Source: Verrucomicrobiota bacterium (GTDB taxonomy: Bacteria; Verrucomicrobiota; Verrucomicrobiia; Limisphaerales; UBA1319). Taken from it: a stretch of DNA of 41,816 bases. The translations under genes and the position numbers were made by a program. Positions 1 to 6,544 of the stretch are shown piece after piece (position 1 is the first letter of the stretch; each line of letters opens with the position of its first letter). The notes beneath the pieces were generated by a model that did no database searches, was not told where the DNA came from, and saw only the letters and a list, made by a program, of their open reading frames with translations. The DNA lies in NCBI GenBank assembly GCA_022709905.1, contig JAKLHY010000066.1, positions 1-41,816 of the forward strand, read 5' to 3'.

Positions 1-91
1 CTGAAAATCTACAGCACAATGCGCACTGAGCTTAAGTTTCGCTTAGCCAAAAGGTTTTCCGTGGAAATCCAGGCTAGGGATTTGCGGATCA

Positions 92-676
92 CTACGCCAG
101 TTCCCAGAGGGCGGGTGGGGAACTCTGCACCGAGCGCGTGTAGGCCATGATGCCTTCGGGAATTCGTGGGGCAGGCGAGCTGCTCCTGACGGCCGGTGAG
201 GTTCTTATTGCCTGCAGAGCGGCAATTTCCATCGCAGCAGCCTGGGCGGCCACCGCCATATCTCTGGAAGATGGATCACTTGGCGCCAACGCCGCGGCGC
301 GAATCTGCCGGGCCTTGGCGGCGGTCTCTTCCGGGGTGCGGCCCACCGAGGTGTCCAATCGCACCTCACCGCCGACGGCGTATTGTTTGCCGTCGGGGCC
401 TCGCTGGTAAGTGAATTTGGGACCGCCACGAACCCATTGTCCCCCGGCAGCCATGTGGGCGGCTTCATGGCTGCGCACTGCACGGTCTTTCTCGGCGAGT
501 CGCTGGATTTCCGCTGTTTCAGCGGTATCGTCCGTTTTCTTTGGATCGGCTTGAGAAACGGTTTCCTCTTGATCCTGGGAGCTGATTTCAGCCTTTTTGT
601 ACGGAAAAAACCGGTCGCTGCGCGATGAGGAATGACGAGCGTAACGCGTGGCAGGCGTAACGGGGCAAACTTCCAT
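92..676 (-). CDS. SprA-related putative zinc metalloprotease (HEAAH motif)
   Basis: A 194-residue protein if it starts at the ATG at 676. The open frame runs upstream to 856, but that part overlaps the divergent HAD-Nudix gene and looks non-coding. The core holds an HExxH-type motif, HEAAH at residues 70-74, followed by GGxW and a GPDGKxYAVGGEV segment. It ends in a helical Ala-rich stretch containing ALAPxDPSxxDxAVAAQA. This pattern fits the SprA-related / putative metalloprotease CJM1_0395 family (PF12118), whose biochemical role is not established. There is no signal peptide, and the first 60 residues are polar and probably disordered. Only a weak AGGT lies upstream of the ATG. Family assignment is fairly secure; protease activity is inferred from the motif only. 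Confidence 0.75.
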   Translation of the reverse strand: MEVCPVTPATRYARHSSSRSDRFFPYKKAEISSQDQEETVSQADPKKTDDTAETAEIQRLAEKDRAVRSHEAAHMAAGGQWVRGGPKFTYQRGPDGKQYAVGGEVRLDTSVGRTPEETAAKARQIRAAALAPSDPSSRDMAVAAQAAAMEIAALQAIRTSPAVRSSSPAPRIPEGIMAYTRSVQSSPPALWELA

Positions 677-785
677 ATAACCTAGGCAGGTGAGAAAATC
701 TAACTGGGATCGTGAATAATGCAAACGTTTTTCGTGTCGCGCCACCGTGTCGAATTGTGATATGGAATGGGCCAGGAGCCGATGC

Positions 786-1856
786 ATGCTGAAAAACGTG
801 ATTTTTGACTGGTCGGGGACTCTGGTTGACGATTTGGGGGCTGTTTGGCGCACCACGAATCATGTCCTGCGGATGGCTGGGAAGCCGGAGATGGCTCTGG
901 ACACTTTCCGGGCCGAGTTTTGCTTGCCTTTCAACCTGTTCTACGAACGCCACACCCCTCATGTGCCCAGGAGCGATCTCGAGAAATGGTTTCATGCGGA
1001 ATTTCCCCAGTGGGAACACCTGATTCAACTTCAACCCTTTGCCTATGAGTTTCTGCAATATTGCCGGGGCAAGGGTCTGAGGACTTATGTGTTCAGCACG
1101 ATCAAGGCCGATCATTTTGCCAGACAAGCCGAACGCTTTGGCCTATCAGGAGTGTTCGACCACTGTTACCTCGGGATTCTCGATAAACGTGAACGGATTC
1201 ATGAAATCCTGGGTGAACATCAATTGCGGCCCTCCGAGACCTGTTTCATTGGCGACATGCAGCATGATGTGGACACCGCCAAACACGGAGGGACCTGGTC
1301 CTGTGCGGTCTTGACTGGATACAATCTCTTGAGGCAACTCAGGTTAAGCGAGCCGCACCTGATTGTGGCTCACTTGGGAGAACTGCAAGTCCTTTTACAG
1401 GCCAACCACTTGGAGTGGCCGTCCACGGAATCGAGAGGTTGCGGACACCCCATTGCCACAGTAGGAGCGTTGATTTTCAATGAACTCGGACAAATGCTCC
1501 TGGTGCAGACCGCCAAGTGGTCGAACTTATGGGGCATTCCCGGCGGCAAAATCAAATATGGTGAATCAGCCCTGGAAGCATTGAAGCGTGAAGTCCTTGA
1601 AGAGACTGGCCTTGTGGTGAGTGATATCCGGTTTGTGGTGGTTCAGGACTGCGTGGATTGCCCGGAATTCTATCGTCGGGAACATTTTCTGCTTTTAAAC
1701 TACACGGCCCAGTGCCCCGGCGTGCCTGAAGTGCGCCTCAACCACGAAGCCTACAACTACCAATGGGTCGGCTGGGATCAGATCCAAACCATGGACCTCA
1801 ATCGACCCACCCAACTCCTGATCGATCAGGTGAGGCAAAAGCGACTTAACGGTTGA
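786..1856 (+). CDS. HAD phosphatase-Nudix hydrolase fusion protein
   Basis: A 356-residue two-domain protein. Residues 1-200 are a HAD-family phosphatase: motif I is FDWSGT with nucleophile D8, motif II is around FSTIK (102-107), motif III is K134 in DKRERI, and motif IV is GDMQHD (156-161). Residues 222-350 are a Nudix hydrolase with a perfect Nudix box: G254, E260, then REVLEETG from R268. The start at 786 is chosen because AGGAG (774-778) lies 7 bases upstream; an in-frame ATG at 747 lacks this. The second Asp of HAD motif I is Ser (DWS), as in few HAD groups. The gene lies 50 bases upstream of folB on the same strand. A Nudix enzyme is known to remove pyrophosphate from dihydroneopterin triphosphate, and a phosphatase must then remove the last phosphate. 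A role in both steps is inferred from context. Confidence 0.88.
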   Translation: MLKNVIFDWSGTLVDDLGAVWRTTNHVLRMAGKPEMALDTFRAEFCLPFNLFYERHTPHVPRSDLEKWFHAEFPQWEHLIQLQPFAYEFLQYCRGKGLRTYVFSTIKADHFARQAERFGLSGVFDHCYLGILDKRERIHEILGEHQLRPSETCFIGDMQHDVDTAKHGGTWSCAVLTGYNLLRQLRLSEPHLIVAHLGELQVLLQANHLEWPSTESRGCGHPIATVGALIFNELGQMLLVQTAKWSNLWGIPGGKIKYGESALEALKREVLEETGLVVSDIRFVVVQDCVDCPEFYRREHFLLLNYTAQCPGVPEVRLNHEAYNYQWVGWDQIQTMDLNRPTQLLIDQVRQKRLNG

Positions 1857-1890
1857 AATTGGATCGGAAATGATGAGCTTGGGTCAGCAC

Positions 1891-1897
1891 AGGAGGG
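1891..1897 (+). promoter_or_regulatory. Strong Shine-Dalgarno site of folB
   Basis: AGGAGGG ends 9 bases before the ATG at 1907 and fixes the folB start. It lies in the 50-base spacer after the HAD-Nudix stop codon, consistent with translation from a shared transcript. Confidence 0.7.
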
Positions 1898-1906
1898 AAA
1901 GCATCT

Positions 1907-2272
1907 ATGGATAATGACATTATCCTGATTCATGATCTGGAAGTTCGTTTTTCCGTAGGAGTCTCCGAACAGGAACGTGCTCAACCCCAGCGCCTGCTGA
2001 TCTCCGTGGAAATGGAGACTGATTTTTCGCAGGCTGCGCGTCACGATTCCCTGGCCATGACTATCGATTACCAAGCGGTATGCCAATGGATTTTAAAGCT
2101 GAGTGAAGGCCGAAGCTGGAAACTTCTTGAAACCCTGGCCTCCGAGATCGCAGATCATGTGCTGACTGAATTCAAGCCAAGCCTGGTCTGTGTTGAAATT
2201 AAAAAGTTTATCATTCCTGAAGCGCGTTTTGTCTCCGTCCGGATGAGGCGGCAACATCGCCCTGTCCGTTAA
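1907..2272 (+). CDS. folB: Dihydroneopterin aldolase family protein (FolB)
   Basis: A 121-residue protein, the usual FolB length. It shows the family pattern from end to end: an N-terminal I.L..LEV.F.VGV.E.ER segment with E21, TIDY with Y55, LLETLA with E75, and a C-terminal K100-x-x-IPEAR segment. E21, Y55 and K100 correspond to the conserved pterin-site glutamate, the active-site tyrosine and the catalytic lysine of bacterial DHNA aldolases. The enzyme cleaves 7,8-dihydroneopterin to 6-hydroxymethyl-dihydropterin and glycolaldehyde in cytoplasmic folate synthesis. The usual KP at the lysine is KF here, so a related tunnelling-fold activity (epimerase or oxygenase) cannot be excluded. It sits directly downstream of the HAD-Nudix fusion and is probably co-transcribed with it. 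No folE, folK or folP lies in the window. Confidence 0.88.
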   Translation: MDNDIILIHDLEVRFSVGVSEQERAQPQRLLISVEMETDFSQAARHDSLAMTIDYQAVCQWILKLSEGRSWKLLETLASEIADHVLTEFKPSLVCVEIKKFIIPEARFVSVRMRRQHRPVR

Positions 2273-2582
2273 CTTCCCCGGCATCTTGTTTTTCAATACA
2301 GGTTAAGCATCCGGGAATTATGTCGATAAGACTAAGGGTCGACTGATGTGCGGCATCGGACGGCCAGCGGATCGCCTGTTAATCGACATAAGGCGCGCTT
2401 GTGAAACGGCACAAGCTATGCGTGTAGTGTCACAGGCGCTCATTTTTGCAGTTTTGAGAATGAAGGCGTCAGTTGAATGAGATTGAGATTTTAAAAACCT
2501 GCTGTTAATCAGCGACTTAACAAGTGATTTGCTTGTGAAAGCCGTTGGTTTCTGTATCATTCACAGACAGGAAAGGCGGCCG
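2273..2582. other. Intergenic region with an inverted repeat and possible promoter
   Basis: A 310-base gap between folB and the first sensor kinase. No gene or known riboswitch was recognised. It contains an exact 9-base inverted repeat, TATGTCGAT at 2319-2327 and ATCGACATA at 2382-2390, separated by 54 bases that are GC-rich and could fold. It is the longest clean gap before the signalling block and the likely site of its transcription start. Confidence 0.4.
2533..2560 (+). promoter_or_regulatory. Candidate sigma70-like promoter of the sensor kinase cluster
   Basis: TTGTGA (2533-2538) and TATCAT (2555-2560) are separated by 16 bases and lie 23 bases before the ATG at 2583. The -10 matches TATAAT at five of six positions; the -35 is weak. 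This is visual matching only. Confidence 0.25.
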
Positions 2583-5153
2583 ATGAACACCGAAACAATC
2601 AGCGGAAGGGATAGGATTGGCGGGGAGAGATCCCTGCCGGAAATCCCGGGCGGAGAGAGGGTTGGATCCATTGTGGATTCAAGATCTACTCGAACCCGGC
2701 ATCGACTACTATTGGTGGATGATCAACGGGAAGTTACCCGGTTGATCAAGGACGCTTTGCAGTCGGAGGCCTTGGAGTTTACTGAAGCCCGGGATGGGGC
2801 AACGGCGCTGGATCTTCTCAGACAACAAATGTTTGATCTGGTGATCCTCGATTTAGGGTTGCCCGGTATTAGTGGGATTGATCTGCTCAAGATTATTCGA
2901 GAGGATGAGTCCTTGCGTCAAATGCCAGTTCTGGTCCTTACCGGCTGGGACAATCTGGAGGACAAAGTACGGGCCTTCGAGTGCGGTGCGACCGATTATT
3001 TGACGAAACCGTTCAAGATCGCCGAACTCCAGGCTCGGGTGAGGGCGACCTTGCGGGCGCTGACTGCGGAGGCGGCCACGCGAGCCAAGTCCGCGTTCTT
3101 AGCCAACATGAGTCACGAGATTCGGACTCCCATGAGCGGGGTGATAGCGACGACAGAATTGCTGATGCAAACCGCTCTGAATCCGGAGCAACGGCGGTTG
3201 GTGGAGATTATTCAGCAGAGTGGCGATTCCCTGCTGAGCATCATCAACAACATCCTGGATTTTTCGAAGATCGAAGCCGGCAAAATCGAGCTGGAATACC
3301 ACGAGTTCGAACTGGTTCGATGTCTGGAAGGGGTGCTGGATCTTCTGGCTCCGAAGGCATCCGAGAAGCCGCTCGATCTGGTACACTGGATCGAGGATGA
3401 CGTGCCCCGGAGGATTCGAGGCGACGAAAATCGGTTGCGGCAGGTGTTGGTGAATCTGGTGGGAAACGCCATTAAGTTTACTCCGAGCGGCGAGGTCATG
3501 GTCCGGGTCCAACTCAATCCGTTGTTCGTCTCCACGCCGGAGAGCGGTCTCAAGTTGGCGACTAACCGTGGGGATTCGCTCAAACCGGGGTGTCTTTTGC
3601 AGTTCTCGGTGACCGACACGGGCATTGGAATTCCGAAAGACAGGCTGCCCCGGTTGTTCCGTTCCTTCAGCCAAGCTGATGCGGCCACGGAACGCACCTA
3701 TGGAGGAACGGGATTGGGATTGGCGATCAGCAAGAGCCTGGTCGAACTCATGGGGGGTAAGATGTGGATCGAGAGCACGCCGGGCCAAGGTTCGACTTTC
3801 TCCTTCACTCTGCCGACCGCGCCGGTTTTATCGCCTGTTGACGAATTGGGCAAGGCGCCGTCGGAGACGTCGGAATCGCGGAGCGCCCTGCGCGGTTTGC
3901 GACTCATGGTGGTCGAGGACGGAGTGATGAGCTTAAAAATGATCACGCGCGCGGCCCAGTCTTGGGGCATGCAGGTGGTTTCCTGTTCGAATGGACGGGA
4001 GGCATTGGATCGCCTTCAGACCTCGGAAGCCTTGGATGCCGTGATTATCGATCGGAACCTGCGGGAAACAGACGGGATTTTTTTGGCGGGCCACATCAAG
4101 ATGTTGCCCAGCCGTGAGAAACTTCCCTTACTGCTGTTATCGACGGTCAAAGACCGGACCAGCCTGCCGACGGATATCGCTTCGGGTTTTGCCGCCATTG
4201 TGACAAAGCCGGTCAAACTCGGATACCTGCGAGAGCAGCTCTTGGCGGCATTGAACGAGCCGCCGTCAGCGATCGTTGCGGCCGTAAGCCCCCGCGTTGG
4301 ACCCGCGCCTCAAGCCGCTCTGGCGGGCCTGTACCCGATGAGGATTCTTGTGGCGGACGACAACGAGATCAATCGTCAGGTGTCCCGGTTTTTGTTTCAA
4401 CAAATGGGATACCAGGTTCGAATGGCTGGCAACGGCCGGGAAGTCCTTGCAGCCTTGGAACAACAGGATTACGATGTCATATTCATGGATGTCCAGATGC
4501 CTGAAATGGACGGCATTCAGACCACGCGGTGTATTCGACAGCGCGAACGACAAGGGCTGTTTCAAGAGCCTGGCAGGACACGCCCGCATGTCATCATCGC
4601 GGTGACTGCCAATGCAATGGCTGGCGATCGCGAGTTGTTCATGGCCGCCGGGATGAATGACTATATCGCCAAACCCTTCACTCCTCAAATCCTGAGGGAT
4701 GCCGTGGCCCGATGGGGGAATCACCTTCTGGGGACCCAGGGTGCATCTGCGAGGGCGAGTTCCCGCGAGCCCGGATTGGGCTCGGACCCGGCCGTTCAAC
4801 GGCATGTCCGCCGGGAAGCCGTTGTCAATCTAAAGCGCTTTGTCGAAATGACAGACAACGAGCCCGAAAGCATCCAGAAACTGGCCAATCTTTACCTCAC
4901 CCGGACCAAGGATCAGTTTGAATTGCTTCGGAAGGCCCTGCGTGAAAATCGATTGGACGATGTGCGTCGTCTCGCGCATAGTTGTGCCGGATCCAGCGGC
5001 GCATGCGGCATGGACACCATTGTTGGACCCTTGCAGGAAATCGAAAAACGCGCGGCCTCGGGCCTGTCCGAGGGCATCGAGCCATTCTTTGACCAAGCTG
5101 TGGCCGAACTGCACAGCATTCAGGAATGCCTGCGGAAATACCTGTCGCACTGA
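2583..5153 (+). CDS. Hybrid sensor histidine kinase REC-HisKA-HATPase-REC-REC-HPt
   Basis: An 856-residue soluble multi-step phosphorelay kinase with no membrane segment. In order: an N-terminal receiver (about 41-160, phospho-acceptor D90 in ILDLGLPG, K142); HisKA with H178 in NMSHEIRTPM; HATPase_c (N-box NLVGNAIKF around 291-299, G1 DTGIGIP 345-351, G2 GGTGLGL 374-380); a second receiver (439-555, D490, K542); a third receiver (586-710, D636 in FMDVQMPEMDG, K697); and a C-terminal HPt domain (about 750-850, H799 in LAHSCAGSS). The start at 2583 is preferred because AGGAAAGG (2569-2576) precedes it; an upstream in-frame start at 2529 has no such site. The input must arrive through the N-terminal receiver or a partner. 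It is followed 11 bases later by a REC-HPt-REC gene. GacS/BarA-like in its C-terminal half; targets unknown. Confidence 0.93.
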   Translation: MNTETISGRDRIGGERSLPEIPGGERVGSIVDSRSTRTRHRLLLVDDQREVTRLIKDALQSEALEFTEARDGATALDLLRQQMFDLVILDLGLPGISGIDLLKIIREDESLRQMPVLVLTGWDNLEDKVRAFECGATDYLTKPFKIAELQARVRATLRALTAEAATRAKSAFLANMSHEIRTPMSGVIATTELLMQTALNPEQRRLVEIIQQSGDSLLSIINNILDFSKIEAGKIELEYHEFELVRCLEGVLDLLAPKASEKPLDLVHWIEDDVPRRIRGDENRLRQVLVNLVGNAIKFTPSGEVMVRVQLNPLFVSTPESGLKLATNRGDSLKPGCLLQFSVTDTGIGIPKDRLPRLFRSFSQADAATERTYGGTGLGLAISKSLVELMGGKMWIESTPGQGSTFSFTLPTAPVLSPVDELGKAPSETSESRSALRGLRLMVVEDGVMSLKMITRAAQSWGMQVVSCSNGREALDRLQTSEALDAVIIDRNLRETDGIFLAGHIKMLPSREKLPLLLLSTVKDRTSLPTDIASGFAAIVTKPVKLGYLREQLLAALNEPPSAIVAAVSPRVGPAPQAALAGLYPMRILVADDNEINRQVSRFLFQQMGYQVRMAGNGREVLAALEQQDYDVIFMDVQMPEMDGIQTTRCIRQRERQGLFQEPGRTRPHVIIAVTANAMAGDRELFMAAGMNDYIAKPFTPQILRDAVARWGNHLLGTQGASARASSREPGLGSDPAVQRHVRREAVVNLKRFVEMTDNEPESIQKLANLYLTRTKDQFELLRKALRENRLDDVRRLAHSCAGSSGACGMDTIVGPLQEIEKRAASGLSEGIEPFFDQAVAELHSIQECLRKYLSH

Positions 5154-5164
5154 ATTTATTGCCC

Positions 5165-6544
5165 ATGCAATTTACATCCAGGAAGCTGTTGATCATCGAG
5201 GACGATCCCATCATTGCCCATATATACCGGAGCAAATTTGAAAAGGAGGGTTACGAAGTTGAGGTGGCTGCCGATGGTCAGGCGGGATTCTATCGTCTTC
5301 ACGAGACGACGTTTCACGCGGTTCTGCTGGATCTCATGCTGCCGCAGATCAATGGCTTGGACATCTTGAAGAAGATACGCGCCCAACGGAATTTTGACCG
5401 GCTGCCTGTGATTGTCCTTACGAATGCGTATTTAAGCCAGATGGCCATGGAAGCGTCCCGGGCAGGAGCGAGTCACGTTTTTTACAAGGCCACCACCTCC
5501 GCCCAGGAGATCATTAATGCGATCAATCGCATCCTATACCTGCCGATGTCAACGGCTGCGGATGGCGGGACGGTGGATCCCACCAGCCAATTGCGGCTGC
5601 CCCCTGGAGTCAAGATGGCTCCAGGGATTCCGGAACCGGCCTTGCCCTTGGCCTCGATGCCGATCGCCGAACCCAGCTATGATCCGGCGCCTCCTCCAGC
5701 TCCCGCTTGGTCACCGCCTCCTCCCCCGAGTCCTGCCGTTGCGCCCCTGATCTCCGCCAGCGCGGCTTCCCTGCCGGCCTCCCCCGCGTCTTTCGATATG
5801 CCGGATGTTTACGGGGACAACGAAATTCTCAGTGCGTTCATGAAGTCCGCTCCCATCGCGATGGGAACGATGCGGCGCCTGGTGCAGCACCTGATCAAGA
5901 GCGAATCGCCGGAAAGCCGCCTGCAAAACATTCGAGAGCTGTTTTCCCGAGTTCATTCGCTGGCCGCCAATGCCAACCTGGCCAACCTTCATACCATTCC
6001 ACACGTGGGATCGGTCTTTGAGGCGTTTCTGCAGGAGCTCTGCTCCAATCCGCAGGAGCTCAACGCGTCGACGATTCAGACCACCGCCAAGACGATTGAT
6101 TACCTGGGATTGCTCTTACAGAAGGGCCCCGCCGCCGATGTCCCCGAACCGATCGAGGCCTACATCCTGGCGGTGGACGACGACCCGCTGTCTCTGCGCG
6201 CCATCACCTGCGCGGTGGATCGGGCCAACCTGCGATCCGTGGGTGTGGAGGATCCCCTGGTGGCGCTCAAGCTGCTCGAATGCACTCCCTTTGATATGGT
6301 GGTTTCGGATGTCGACATGCCCGGCATGAATGGGTTTGAGCTTTGCAGCAAACTCCGAAGCCTGTCCAACCACAAAAACACCCCGGTCATTTTTGTCACT
6401 GCCCTTGCGGATTTCGATAGCCGTGCACTCTCCGTGATTAGTGGAGGCAACGATCTGATCGCCAAGCCGGTGATGCTTATGGAACTGGCCGTCAAGGTGA
6501 TCGTTTACGTGACACGGGCCGCCGTCGCCAAAAAACAGGATTGA
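5165..6544 (+). CDS. REC-HPt-like-REC phosphorelay protein
   Basis: A 459-residue protein with two receivers and no output domain. REC1 covers about 6-125 (acidic pair E12-D13-D14, D56 in LLDLMLPQING, K108). A proline-rich linker follows at about 170-195 with PPPAP and PPPPP runs. A helical HPt-like domain covers about 218-320 with H264 in RVHSLAANANLANL, where the usual Lys-Gly after the His motif is missing. REC2 covers 333-452 (D338-D340, D382 in SDVDMPGMNG, K434). The ATG at 5165 lies 11 bases after the upstream stop and no good ribosome site is visible, so translational coupling is likely. The long Pro linker suggests movable modules. It is probably an intermediate between the flanking kinases; that role is inferred from domain content and position. 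Confidence 0.85.
   Translation: MQFTSRKLLIIEDDPIIAHIYRSKFEKEGYEVEVAADGQAGFYRLHETTFHAVLLDLMLPQINGLDILKKIRAQRNFDRLPVIVLTNAYLSQMAMEASRAGASHVFYKATTSAQEIINAINRILYLPMSTAADGGTVDPTSQLRLPPGVKMAPGIPEPALPLASMPIAEPSYDPAPPPAPAWSPPPPPSPAVAPLISASAASLPASPASFDMPDVYGDNEILSAFMKSAPIAMGTMRRLVQHLIKSESPESRLQNIRELFSRVHSLAANANLANLHTIPHVGSVFEAFLQELCSNPQELNASTIQTTAKTIDYLGLLLQKGPAADVPEPIEAYILAVDDDPLSLRAITCAVDRANLRSVGVEDPLVALKLLECTPFDMVVSDVDMPGMNGFELCSKLRSLSNHKNTPVIFVTALADFDSRALSVISGGNDLIAKPVMLMELAVKVIVYVTRAAVAKKQD

Noticed and set aside
677..856. N-terminal extension of the SprA-related protein
   Set aside because: It would overlap the start and ribosome site of the HAD-Nudix gene, and its residues show no family similarity.
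2319..2390. Riboswitch upstream of the first kinase
   Set aside because: There is an inverted repeat, but no conserved core of any riboswitch class I know could be matched.
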